From: an uncultured Chthonomonadales bacterium
GTDB lineage: Bacteria > Armatimonadota > Chthonomonadetes > Chthonomonadales > CAJBBX01
NCBI GenBank assembly: GCA_938005745.1
Contig: CALLMM010000002.1
Location: 165,000 to 228,999 of the forward strand
Direction of reading: 5' to 3'
DNA length: 64,000 nucleotides
Made by a program: the position numbers and the translations under genes
In this document: in pieces, positions 37,712 through 46,234 of the stretch
Layout: every line of letters begins with the position of its first letter
Numbering within the stretch: the stretch's first letter is position 1
The notes under the pieces: generated by a model
What the model was told of the DNA's origin: nothing
What the model saw: only the letters and a program-made list of their open reading frames with translations
The model's database searches: none

Positions 37712-38959
37712 TTATGATTCCGGCTGATTGACCGTTCCCATGAACAGCGTCTCGCCGGTCGTCTCGTCGCGGATCGCGCAGAAGAAGGGGCGGTCCGCCG
37801 TAAAGGCGCGCGGCGCGCTCCGGGTCATGATCACGGCGGTCGCCCCTGCCGCCTCCGATCCCTCTTCGTTCACCTCCAGCACGGTCTTATGCTTCACCCG
37901 GCTGATCCAGAGCGGACCGGAAGCCATTGTGCCGAAGTCCGCCTGCGGGGAGAAGGCGACCGCCATCCCCATCTTCGAGAGCGTTCCGCCCAGCTCCGCC
38001 TCATACTCCAGCCTGAATCGCGGCATCGTCACCTGCAGCGGCGTCTCGCGGAAGCCGCCCATCCACCGCCTCCAGTTGTCGTCGTTGAGCTTCGACAGGA
38101 GCGCGGGCATTCCGACGCCCCGCTCCGGCAGGAACAGATAGAAGGAGAACCGCTTCCCGGCGTAGGGGATCTTCACCGCCTGAAAGCCCTCCCCCTGCAG
38201 ATGGTAGAACCTCCCGCTCTGGCGCATCATCGGGATCTGCCGGATGGTTCCGTCCGGCAGATGAAAGTCGCCCGGTCGGGTCAGCGCGGGGTCGAAGGGA
38301 CGCTCCCAGTCCGCCTTGAAGTAGATCGCGTTGGTCAGCGCAGCTACCGCATTTCGCAGATCGGCGGCGGTCAGGATTTCGCGAATCTTTCCACCGGTAC
38401 TCTTATCCACCCAGTCGTTGATCGTCGCCGGCGCCTCCGCAGACCGAAAATCGAGCGAGGCGGTCTTTGCGCCATAGAACGCGCGCGCCCGCTCCGAGAA
38501 GCCGGGAAGGTAGGTGAAGCTTCGATCCGCCCAGAGCGCATTGGCGACGCGCATCTGCACGCCGGGACCGGGGTTCTGCCAGGCGTTACGCAGGGCGTCA
38601 TACCGGCGGTTGATCTCCTCCAGCGTCCGTCCCTCGCTGTCCAGCGCGCGCAGCATCGCCGTCAGCGTCTCTCCCTGCGCGCCGTTGGCGGTCATGAAGA
38701 GCGCAAACGAGAGGCTTGCCGGCGAGAGAAAGAGATTCTTCTGCGGCTCCTCCCGCGCCAGTCGCTGTAACAGGTTCCAGCCGAAGCGCGCCCCGAAAGC
38801 CTGTGACGCCGGATCGGAAACCGGCGCCTCCTTCTGAACGGCTGTCGTCGTATCCATTTCCATACGGGTGCGGCATCCCGTGACCGACCCCCACAGACCG
38901 CCGGCTGCCAGCAGACAACCCAATCCCATCCATACAGTTCGCATCATCTTCTCCTGCAT
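37712..38959 (-). CDS. Serpin family protease inhibitor, probable lipoprotein
   Basis: 415 aa. The signal MMRTVWMGLGCLLAAGGLWG ends at SVTGC, a probable lipobox with Cys near 29. Serpin motifs are NLFLSPASLSFALFMTANGA, TINDWVDKSTGGKIREIL, LTNAIYFKADWERPFD and DRPFFCAIRDETTGETLFMG. The hinge EEGSEAAGAT is inhibitory-type and the loop contains TRSAP, with Arg at or next to P1, suggesting trypsin-like targets. That differs from its neighbour. A GCAGGAGAAG region precedes the ATG codons near 38944-38959; the exact Met is uncertain. First gene of a two-gene serpin operon. Confidence 0.95.
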   Translation of the reverse strand: MQEKMMRTVWMGLGCLLAAGGLWGSVTGCRTRMEMDTTTAVQKEAPVSDPASQAFGARFGWNLLQRLAREEPQKNLFLSPASLSFALFMTANGAQGETLTAMLRALDSEGRTLEEINRRYDALRNAWQNPGPGVQMRVANALWADRSFTYLPGFSERARAFYGAKTASLDFRSAEAPATINDWVDKSTGGKIREILTAADLRNAVAALTNAIYFKADWERPFDPALTRPGDFHLPDGTIRQIPMMRQSGRFYHLQGEGFQAVKIPYAGKRFSFYLFLPERGVGMPALLSKLNDDNWRRWMGGFRETPLQVTMPRFRLEYEAELGGTLSKMGMAVAFSPQADFGTMASGPLWISRVKHKTVLEVNEEGSEAAGATAVIMTRSAPRAFTADRPFFCAIRDETTGETLFMGTVNQPES

Positions 38960-38969
38960 CTTTCAAGCG

Positions 38970-38992
38970 TATCGTTTCACTTCTATCGTTTC
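38970..38992. repeat. Paired TATCGTTTC repeat upstream of the serpin operon
   Basis: TATCGTTTC occurs at 38970-38978 and 38984-38992, a 14-bp period, 11-33 nt upstream of the serpin start. Its place fits an operator or a leader element. No clear -35/-10 pair accompanies it. Confidence 0.45.
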
Positions 38993-39115
38993 GTTCCGAA
39001 CCGGCGGAAAAAGGTTCACCCCGATTCGTCCGGCGGTTTGTCCGTAAAAGAGGATTGCGCGGCGCAGGGCGTGAATACAAAGGCGTCAAGCTGTATCCAT
39101 GTCGGGAGGGTTGGG

Positions 39116-42100
39116 ATGCGTTACGCGATACTTGGGATCATCGGATTCTCTCTGCTGGCGGGGCTGCGCCCGGCGGAGGGACAGACACGCCCCCCTGCGC
39201 CGCCAAGAGCGCAGGAGCGTCCGCGCACGCAGAATCCGCCTCCGGCGCGCCCGCCCCGACCGCGTCTCATTGTTCCGGGCATCGGGGGCGCGCTCTCCGG
39301 CAGCCGCGCCGCCGCGCCCGAAGGTCCTGTGGTCGGTCCGCCGGGTCCGCGTCCGAACTTCCCCGCGCCCCCTCCCGGTCCCTTCCCGGCGCTGCCCGGA
39401 ACCGGGCAGGTCGCGCCGCCGGGCGTAGCGCGCCCCCTCAATCCCTTCCTCTTCGGCATGAACGTCGCCTGGGATGAGGCGGGCGGCTACGCCGGCTGGG
39501 ACCGCGACAACGGCGTTCGCGCCCGGCGGCTGGCTCAACTGCTCAAGGAGGCGGGCGTAACCAACGTGCGCGTCCGCCTGCGCTGGCAGGAGATCGAGCC
39601 GCAGCGCGGTCAGTACAACTGGCGCGCCACCGACCGCTTCCTGCGCTTTCTCGCCGATCAGGGACTGCGACCCGTCTGCCTGCTTGCCGACATTCCCGCC
39701 TGGGCGAACGAGGCGAACCCATCGCCCCAGCTCTACGCCGATGTGGGACGATTCTCCTTCGCGATCGTGAGCCGCTATCGCGGGCTGGCGCAGCACTGGG
39801 AGTTTCTGGACGCGCCCGAAGGAAAGCCGAATGCGCCGCGCCCCTTCACGCGGGAGCCGCGAGTCTATCTGCAGATGCTGCGTTCCTTCGCCGAGAACGC
39901 CCGCCGCGCCAATCCCGCCGTCCGCATCGCCATCGGACGCCTGAAACCGGAGCAGGCTCCCTTCCTCGCCGCGCTCTACGCCGCCGGAGCCAGTCCCTAC
40001 TTCGACGCCGTCGCCCTGCATCCCGGCAGCGGTCCCGGCGGACTCGATTTCGACTGGATTGACCGCTGCCGCAGTCTGATGCTCAACAACAACGACGCGG
40101 CGAAGACCGTCTGGATCACCGAATGGGGCTGGACGATCCCCCCGGATCAGCCCGACTCCCTCAGTGAGGCGCAGCATGCCCGCCTGATCCGCAATACGCT
40201 GATCTCCATGCAGGCGCGCCCCTATATCACGCAGTCGAGCTACCAGATCTTCAATACGACCGCCGCCCTGGATCGCAGCCTGCGTCTGTTCAGTCTCCTC
40301 TCCTCCACGCTGATCCCGCGCGCAGGCTACGCCGCCTTTCGAGAGGTCGCCCTCGGTCAGCCGATGCCGACCGCCACGCCGGGTTTCCGCCGGGTTCCTC
40401 TGATCAGCGGGTTTCCAATCGGAGAGGAGTCGGGCGGGAGCGGCTCCGGCTACCGTGTGCGGGGCATCCCGGCGAACGTGACGGTCGAAGCCAATCGCCC
40501 CGGCGAGCCGCTGCCCCCGCTCTGGGAGGGGTATGTTCTGGGCGGCGATCCGGGCATTCTGTCCGGCTTTGAGGGAGCCGTCCCGCGCCTGCAGGCGGTT
40601 GGCGCGAAACTGGTGCGGATGGACCCCTTCCCCAATCCCGGCATGGTCGCCGCCTCCGGGGGCGCGGCTCCGGCATCGGCGCAGCCCGCCGACTTCGACG
40701 CCTCCCGTATAGATTTCCGCTACGCCGATGCCCTCGTTGATCTGCTGGCGCGGGCGGGCGCGAAACCGATGTTCAACTTCGCCACCATGCCGACCGCGCT
40801 CTCCTCCCCGACCGGCAACCCTCGCCTTCCGCGCAGTCCGCAGGAGTGGGCGGGATTCGTCGGGGCGGTAGTCCGACGCTACAACCTCGAGCAGAAGCGC
40901 GGCATCGTCTACTGGGAACTCTCCCACCAGCCCAACACGGGTGACTTTACGCTTGCGGAGTGGCTGCGCTTCTATGAGACGTTCGCCCGCGCCGTGACTG
41001 CCGCCGATCCGAACGCAAAGGTGGGCGGTCCGGCTGCCGCCGCCTTCGGGGAGGAGTGGTTGAGCGGACTGGCGGACTACTGCGCGAAGAACAGCGTGCC
41101 GCTTCACTTCCTGAGCTGGCAGGCGTACAACCAGTCCCCGGCGGAGTACGCCCGTCAGGCGGAGACGGCGCGCGGCATCCTGCGCCGCCATCCCTCGCTG
41201 GGCAACGTCGAGTTGATCCTCGGAGAGTGGAACGCCAGCGCCGCCGCCTCGCCCGACAACGACGGTCTGTTTGCCGCGTCTCATGCGCTGTCGGTGGTGG
41301 AGCAGCTTGCGAAGGCTGCGCCGGTGCGGTCGCTGTTCTATGCGGTGAAAGACGGTCCCAATTTCCGCGATCCGGGCGTTCGGTTCTGGGGGCGCTGGGG
41401 AATGCTGACCTATGACAACCGCCCGAAAGCGGTCTACAACGCCTTCGTCATCCTCAGGCGCATGGAGGGGCTGCGCCTGCCCGCTGTCAGTGATGACAGC
41501 CTGATTCGCGTCATGGCGACGCGCGGTCCCAACAGCGTGCGCGTGCTGCTCTGGAGCTACCCGACCGACCCGAACCGCAGCCAGCTCGCCGATACGCAGG
41601 TGCGTCTGCAGGTGAGAAGCCTGCCCTGGACGACCGGAACGCGCGGCGCGCAGTGGCTGATAGACACGCTGCGCTCCAACCCGCTGGACAACCCGGCAAG
41701 CGAGAACCTGGCGCAGATCGCCTCGTTCCAGAGCGCGCCGGGCGATCTGGAGATACCGATCATCCTTTCGCCCTACGGCGCGACGCTGATCGAGCTGACC
41801 CCGGCGCGCTCCCTGCCGGTTGAGGTCGCCGTCGAGACGCCGCGATATCTGGTCTACAGCGGGGCGTCGTTCCCGCTGATCTCTACCGTTCGCAACCTGT
41901 CCGCACAGCCGCAGACCGTCGCCTTCACGCTGACCGGCAGCGACCCGGCGGTGCTGAATCCCGCCGGAATCCGCACGCGGCTGACGCTTCGCCCCAACGA
42001 GGTGCGCCAGGTTCGCTACAATATCCCGGCAACGCTCAACCGCGCCGACACGCAGCAGTTTTTCCAGGTGGCGGCGGGAGAGGCGACCGCCAGCCTTGCG

Positions 42101-43045
42101 GTTCGCTTCGCGCTGCCGATCCATGCCCGGCTGGAGACAGTGCGGGCGGACATCCTGCCGCCGGGCGGAACGCTTGCGAACCTGCCGGCGACCGTTCCCG
42201 TCCGCGCCGTAGTGGAGAACCGCTCCGATGCGCCGATCAGGGTCGGGCTGGTCGCGGGACGCACTACCCGCACGCTCAGCCTGCCCGCCGGACAGCAGGA
42301 AGTCGCCGTCGTTCCAGTTCCCGTCCCCGAAGCCGTTCCCGGTAACTACTCCGTCCCGATCCGGGTGATGCTGGAGGAGCAGAGCGTCCTGACCCTCAAC
42401 GCGCAGGTGAGCGTCCCGGCGATCTGCCGCTTCGCGGCGCGAACGCCGCGCATCAACGGCGATCTCTCCGAGTGGACGGACGCCGTTCCCATCGCGCTCG
42501 ATCGGATGGAGATGTTCCGGGGCAGACGATGGAACGGCATGAGCGATCTCTCCGCGCAGGCGTTCGCGATGTGGGACGCGCAGAACCTCTATCTCGCCCT
42601 GAGCGTCTCCGACGACACCCATTTTCAGCCCTTCTCCCTCAACGACATCGCGCGGGGCGACTCCGTGCAGTTCGCCCTGGACACGCGCCGGTCCGCCCGC
42701 TCCCCCGCCGGAGGCTATGATGAGAACGTCTATGAGTTCATCATGGCGAACGGGACGACGCTGCCCTCCGTCCTCTACCGGATCACCGGAGGAAGGGGTC
42801 GCGCGCCTGAACTGGTTCGCGCGGCGCAGGTCGCGACTCAGCGCGTCGGCAGCCGCACGCTCTACGAGGTCGCGATCCCCTGGACGGAGCTGTCGCCCAT
42901 GCGTCCGGCGGAGGGCGCGCTGGCGGGAATCGCGATACGGATCAACGACAGCGACGGCGAGGCGGTCGGTCAGATGGAGTGGGGCGCCGGTCTGAGTCCG
43001 TCCCGGCAGCCCGGTCAGTTCATCGGTCTGCGGCTGGTGAAGTAG
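39116..43045 (+). CDS. Secreted protein with two GH39/GH5-like TIM barrels and a C-terminal CBM9 domain
   Basis: 1309 aa from ATG 39116 (GGGAGG 7 nt upstream; signal MRYAILGIIGFSLLAGLRPA). A Pro/Arg-rich linker (about 25-105) is followed by barrel 1 (about 110-450) and barrel 2 (480-800). Beta-sandwich regions and a CBM9/DOMON-like domain follow (about 1110-1309; TPRINGDLSEWTDAVPIALD, WDAQNLYLALSVSDD). Each barrel keeps a nucleophile-like Glu (WITEWGW; LILGEWN). The acid/base site WExWNEP is instead WEFLDAPEG in barrel 1 and WELSHQPN in barrel 2, losing the Glu. Hydrolysis by the usual mechanism is therefore doubtful. It heads the carbohydrate/uronate gene run and is probably exported. Confidence 0.85.
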   Translation: MRYAILGIIGFSLLAGLRPAEGQTRPPAPPRAQERPRTQNPPPARPPRPRLIVPGIGGALSGSRAAAPEGPVVGPPGPRPNFPAPPPGPFPALPGTGQVAPPGVARPLNPFLFGMNVAWDEAGGYAGWDRDNGVRARRLAQLLKEAGVTNVRVRLRWQEIEPQRGQYNWRATDRFLRFLADQGLRPVCLLADIPAWANEANPSPQLYADVGRFSFAIVSRYRGLAQHWEFLDAPEGKPNAPRPFTREPRVYLQMLRSFAENARRANPAVRIAIGRLKPEQAPFLAALYAAGASPYFDAVALHPGSGPGGLDFDWIDRCRSLMLNNNDAAKTVWITEWGWTIPPDQPDSLSEAQHARLIRNTLISMQARPYITQSSYQIFNTTAALDRSLRLFSLLSSTLIPRAGYAAFREVALGQPMPTATPGFRRVPLISGFPIGEESGGSGSGYRVRGIPANVTVEANRPGEPLPPLWEGYVLGGDPGILSGFEGAVPRLQAVGAKLVRMDPFPNPGMVAASGGAAPASAQPADFDASRIDFRYADALVDLLARAGAKPMFNFATMPTALSSPTGNPRLPRSPQEWAGFVGAVVRRYNLEQKRGIVYWELSHQPNTGDFTLAEWLRFYETFARAVTAADPNAKVGGPAAAAFGEEWLSGLADYCAKNSVPLHFLSWQAYNQSPAEYARQAETARGILRRHPSLGNVELILGEWNASAAASPDNDGLFAASHALSVVEQLAKAAPVRSLFYAVKDGPNFRDPGVRFWGRWGMLTYDNRPKAVYNAFVILRRMEGLRLPAVSDDSLIRVMATRGPNSVRVLLWSYPTDPNRSQLADTQVRLQVRSLPWTTGTRGAQWLIDTLRSNPLDNPASENLAQIASFQSAPGDLEIPIILSPYGATLIELTPARSLPVEVAVETPRYLVYSGASFPLISTVRNLSAQPQTVAFTLTGSDPAVLNPAGIRTRLTLRPNEVRQVRYNIPATLNRADTQQFFQVAAGEATASLAVRFALPIHARLETVRADILPPGGTLANLPATVPVRAVVENRSDAPIRVGLVAGRTTRTLSLPAGQQEVAVVPVPVPEAVPGNYSVPIRVMLEEQSVLTLNAQVSVPAICRFAARTPRINGDLSEWTDAVPIALDRMEMFRGRRWNGMSDLSAQAFAMWDAQNLYLALSVSDDTHFQPFSLNDIARGDSVQFALDTRRSARSPAGGYDENVYEFIMANGTTLPSVLYRITGGRGRAPELVRAAQVATQRVGSRTLYEVAIPWTELSPMRPAEGALAGIAIRINDSDGEAVGQMEWGAGLSPSRQPGQFIGLRLVK

Positions 43046-43065
43046 ACGGAAGGAGCGAACCTGCC

Positions 43066-43749
43066 TTGTTCCCCGATGGAGCGAAGATTGCGGTCGTCAG
43101 CAGCTGGGACGGCGGAACCCTCGCCGACCTGGAGATGGCGGAGGTGCTGGATATCTACGGGTGGAAGGGAACCTTCTTTCTCTCTCCGGAGCAGTTCGGA
43201 CAGGAGGGCTGTCTGAGCGCGGATCAGGCGCGCGCGCTGCGGGAGCGCGGGCATGAGATCGGCGCGCGTTGTCTGGCGCCGGCGGATCCGCAGACGCTGA
43301 CGGCGGAGGAGTGGGCGCGTCAGGTCGCCGGGAGTCGGGAGCGGCTGGAGCAGATCCTAGCGGCTCCGGTCGTCTCCTTCGCCTATCCATCCCCCTTCGA
43401 CCTCGACCGGCTCTGGCTGACGGAGGCGGTTCGCGCCGCCGGATACCTCAGCGCGCGGACGACGACTCCCGCCGATCTGCTGGCAAGCCGCATTGAGGAC
43501 TGGATGCGCCTTCCGGTTACCGCGCACGCCCTGCAGGATCATATGCAGCTGCGCGAACGATGGGACGCCATAGAGAGTTCCGGAGAGGGCATCTTCTATC
43601 TCTGGGGACGCCCGGACGAGATTCTGGACGACACCGACCTGCGCGCCGATCTGGAGTGCAACCTCTCCTGGTTCTGCGGACGGCTCGATGTCTGGTACTG
43701 CACGCAGGGGGAACTCGCCGCCCATCTCCTGAGGCGCACTGCGGAATAG
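43066..43749 (+). CDS. Polysaccharide deacetylase-like protein lacking catalytic motifs
   Basis: 227 aa from TTG 43066, where LFPDGAKIAVVSSWDGGTL begins the NodB-like fold; AGGAG is about 11 nt upstream. The fold pattern is clear (MAEVLDIYGWKGTFFLSPEQ, LRERGHEIGARCL, VVSFAYPSPFD). However, motif 1 is SWDGG instead of TFDDG, motif 2 (HTxxH) is RCLAP, and the motif 3 Arg is replaced (FAYPSPFD). Metal-binding and catalytic residues are thus largely missing. It has no signal peptide in this start. It lies 20 nt after the tandem-barrel gene. Perhaps a binding or regulatory relative; the function is unknown. Confidence 0.75.
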   Translation: MFPDGAKIAVVSSWDGGTLADLEMAEVLDIYGWKGTFFLSPEQFGQEGCLSADQARALRERGHEIGARCLAPADPQTLTAEEWARQVAGSRERLEQILAAPVVSFAYPSPFDLDRLWLTEAVRAAGYLSARTTTPADLLASRIEDWMRLPVTAHALQDHMQLRERWDAIESSGEGIFYLWGRPDEILDDTDLRADLECNLSWFCGRLDVWYCTQGELAAHLLRRTAE

Positions 43750-43765
43750 CAGGAGGAGGACGGGT

Positions 43766-44758
43766 GTGAACGACGCTCTGATCGCCGCCTGTCTGCAGGG
43801 AGACCTGCCGGGGGTGCGCGAATCCCTGGACGGAGGCGCAGAGACCGAGACCTCGCTGGAGAACGGCATCACGCCCCTGATGATCGCCTCGGCAAACGGA
43901 TATCGGGAGATCGCGGAGCTTCTGCTGGAGCGCGGCGCCGATATCCATGCGATGGCGGAGGGTCCGATCAATGCGCTGTCTCTGGCGGTGATGGGCGATT
44001 CCCTGCCGGTGGTGGAAGTTCTGATTGCACGCGGGGCGCAGGTGAACGCGGCTCTGGCGATGGAGATGCGCGCGTTGATGCTCGCCGCCAGCCGTGAACA
44101 GCCCGCCATCGTGCGCGCCCTGCTGGCGGCGCATGCCGAGACGGAGGCGCGGGATCACCGGGGCTGGACGGCGTTGATGTTTGCCGCGCAGGAGGGCAGC
44201 CCGGAATCGGCAAGGCTCCTGCTGGAGGCGGGCGCAGATGCGAACGCGCGCGACGTGGTCGGCTGTACGCCGCTGCACCATGCGGCGCGCACCGGACAGA
44301 TCGCGGTCGCGCGTCTGCTGCTGGATCACGGGGCGGAGGCGGACGCGCAGGCGGACTGGTTCACGCCGCTCATCGCCGCCGCCTCCGTCGGACAGAACGA
44401 GATGGTCGCGCTGCTGCTGGATCACGGGGCGGAGGTAGACCGGCTCGACCGCACGGACGGCTACTCCGCGCTGATGATGGCGGCGTATCACGGTCAGACC
44501 GAGACGATCCGCCTGCTGCTGTCGCGCGGAGCCGATGTCGATCTGACCACCGAATGGTTCGTCACCGCGCTTCAGATGGCGGAGCGCGCCGGACACAGAC
44601 GCGCCGCAGAGGTCTTACGGCAGGCGGGCGCGCGGGAGCCGAAAGAGCTGCCGCCGCTGGTGGTCCTGCCCTGGGGCGTGCAGGGAGATCCGATGCAGCG
44701 CGCCGCCTACGAGGCGATGCTCAGAAAGAGACAACAGGAAGACGCAGAACCATCCTGA
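43766..44758 (+). CDS. Ankyrin repeat protein
   Basis: 330 aa from GTG 43766 with AGGAGGAGG upstream. About eight ankyrin repeats cover residues 5-290, for example GITPLMIASANGYREIAELL, GWTALMFAAQEGSPESARLL and GYSALMMAAYHGQTETIRLL. The C-terminus is a short Pro-rich tail (LPPLVVLPWGVQGDP). It has no signal peptide, so it is probably a cytoplasmic protein-protein interaction module. It lies 16 nt after the deacetylase-like gene and 26 nt before the Gfo/Idh/MocA gene. Partner unknown. Confidence 0.9.
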   Translation: MNDALIAACLQGDLPGVRESLDGGAETETSLENGITPLMIASANGYREIAELLLERGADIHAMAEGPINALSLAVMGDSLPVVEVLIARGAQVNAALAMEMRALMLAASREQPAIVRALLAAHAETEARDHRGWTALMFAAQEGSPESARLLLEAGADANARDVVGCTPLHHAARTGQIAVARLLLDHGAEADAQADWFTPLIAAASVGQNEMVALLLDHGAEVDRLDRTDGYSALMMAAYHGQTETIRLLLSRGADVDLTTEWFVTALQMAERAGHRRAAEVLRQAGAREPKELPPLVVLPWGVQGDPMQRAAYEAMLRKRQQEDAEPS

Positions 44759-44784
44759 ACATACCTCACTCACAGGAGAATCAG

Positions 44785-45777
44785 ATGCCGGGAGAAGGAA
44801 AAGTACGGGTCGGATTTATCGGAAGCGGCGGCAACGCCCGTCACCATATGGGCAACGTGCTGAAACTGAGCGAGTTTGAGATCGTGGCGCTCAACGACCC
44901 CAACAGCGCCATGATCGCGCAGGCGAAGCGCGACTATCCGGCGCTGGAGAGCGTGCCCGCGTTTGCTGACTATCGCGATATGCTCGGCAGCGTCGAGATG
45001 GACGCGGTGGAGATCAGCACGCCGCACACACTGCACTACCAGCAGGTGATGGACTCGTTGGACAGGGGGCTGCATGTTCTGTGCGAGAAGCCGCTGGTCT
45101 GCTCGGTGGCGCACGCCCGTGAGGTGATCGCCAAACGCGACGCGACCGGCAAGGTCTGCATGGTCTCCTACCAGCGGCACTTCCAGCCGGAGTTTCGCTA
45201 CATCCGCGAGAAGATCGCCTCCGGGGAGTTCGGTGCGGTTACCTTCGTCAGCGCGCTGCAGTGCCAGGGATGGAAGCGCGGAACGGCGGGAAGCTGGCGG
45301 CAGGACCCCGCGCTCTCCGGCGGCGGACAGTTGAACGACTCGGGCAGCCACCTGCTGGATATCATCCTGTGGATCACCGGGCTGCATGTCTCGAAGGTCT
45401 CCGCCTTCATTGATAACTGCGGCACGCCGGTAGACATCAACTCCGCGCTCTCGATCACCTTCAAAAACGGGGCGCAGGGCAACGTCTCGGTGGTCGGCGA
45501 CTCGGCGGCGGGCTGGCACGAGGATGTTACGATCTGGTGCGAGCGCGGCGTCTTCTTCATGCGTAACGGCAAGCTGCAGGTCTGCGATCAACGCGGCAAT
45601 CGCTACACCTTCGACAGCATGCCCGGCGGCTCCACGCCGGACCGCAACTTCCTGGACGCCATTCAGGGGCGCGACACGGTGCAGTCGCCCTTTGAGTGCG
45701 GACTGCGCGTCATCGAGCTGACCGAATCGGCGTGGAAGTCGGCGGCGCAGGGCGGCGCGGTCGTCGAGGTGGCGTAG
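44785..45777 (+). CDS. Gfo/Idh/MocA family oxidoreductase
   Basis: 330 aa from ATG 44785 (CAGGAG 7 nt upstream). The Rossmann motif is VGFIGSGGNARHH, followed by EISTPHTLHYQQVMDSLDRG, the EKP motif LHVLCEKPLVCSVAHA and a C-terminal alpha/beta domain with GGGQLNDSGSHLLDIILW, whose Asp/His pair fits the catalytic region. It is an NAD(P)-dependent sugar or sugar-acid/inositol dehydrogenase; the exact substrate is not predictable. The downstream mannonate dehydratase suggests a uronate or related pathway. The track's upstream extension overlaps the ankyrin gene and is rejected. Confidence 0.93.
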   Translation: MPGEGKVRVGFIGSGGNARHHMGNVLKLSEFEIVALNDPNSAMIAQAKRDYPALESVPAFADYRDMLGSVEMDAVEISTPHTLHYQQVMDSLDRGLHVLCEKPLVCSVAHAREVIAKRDATGKVCMVSYQRHFQPEFRYIREKIASGEFGAVTFVSALQCQGWKRGTAGSWRQDPALSGGGQLNDSGSHLLDIILWITGLHVSKVSAFIDNCGTPVDINSALSITFKNGAQGNVSVVGDSAAGWHEDVTIWCERGVFFMRNGKLQVCDQRGNRYTFDSMPGGSTPDRNFLDAIQGRDTVQSPFECGLRVIELTESAWKSAAQGGAVVEVA

Positions 45778-45796
45778 CGGAGAGAGGCGATACCGG

Positions 45797-46144
45797 ATGC
45801 AGAGACCGCGCACGCCCGAAGAGCAGCGTCTGCGCGCCGTAGGAGGCGGATGTTTTCTGTCCTTCTACGGCGTGCTGGCGTGGTGCGTCCTGCCCCTGCT
45901 GCTCATCTCTCACTTTGAGTACGCGCTGAAAGACGAGGCGCCGATCACCCTGCGGATGGCGGCGCTCTTCTACGGCATCCCGATGGGCGCGATCGCCGGC
46001 GCGATCGCGGGGGGCGTCGTCTATCAGTGGCCCGGTCGCGCAACGGTCTGGCGTTTTCTGCTGGCGATGCTCGCGCTGCTGATCGTGCCGACGGTGGCGA
46101 CGCTCCTGTTCGGACGGCTCGAGTCCCTCAAACCGCCCTTCTGA
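45797..46144 (+). CDS. Small membrane protein (115 aa), unknown
   Basis: Three hydrophobic segments at about 18-38, 55-75 and 85-105, with a charged N-terminus (MQRPRTPEEQRLRAV). The middle helix is Gly/Ala-rich (GIPMGAIAGAIAGGVVY). Spacing to the Gfo/Idh gene is 19 nt, so it is in the same run. No family recognised. Confidence 0.7.
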   Translation: MQRPRTPEEQRLRAVGGGCFLSFYGVLAWCVLPLLLISHFEYALKDEAPITLRMAALFYGIPMGAIAGAIAGGVVYQWPGRATVWRFLLAMLALLIVPTVATLLFGRLESLKPPF

Positions 46145-46234
46145 CCGGCAAGGCGATACTTCCCGCACACGCCGACGCCAATCGCCCCGGACCGCCCGAC
46201 ATACCGGGGCGAACGCTCTCTCAAGGAGACTGCC

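Noticed and set aside
39086-42622. 1178-aa open frame on the minus strand
   Set aside because: It is antisense to the tandem-barrel gene, has Arg/Gly/Ala-rich low-quality composition and no recognisable motif. It is a GC-rich shadow. The same applies to 21884-24700, 1759-3246, 50566-52227 and 19394-21589.
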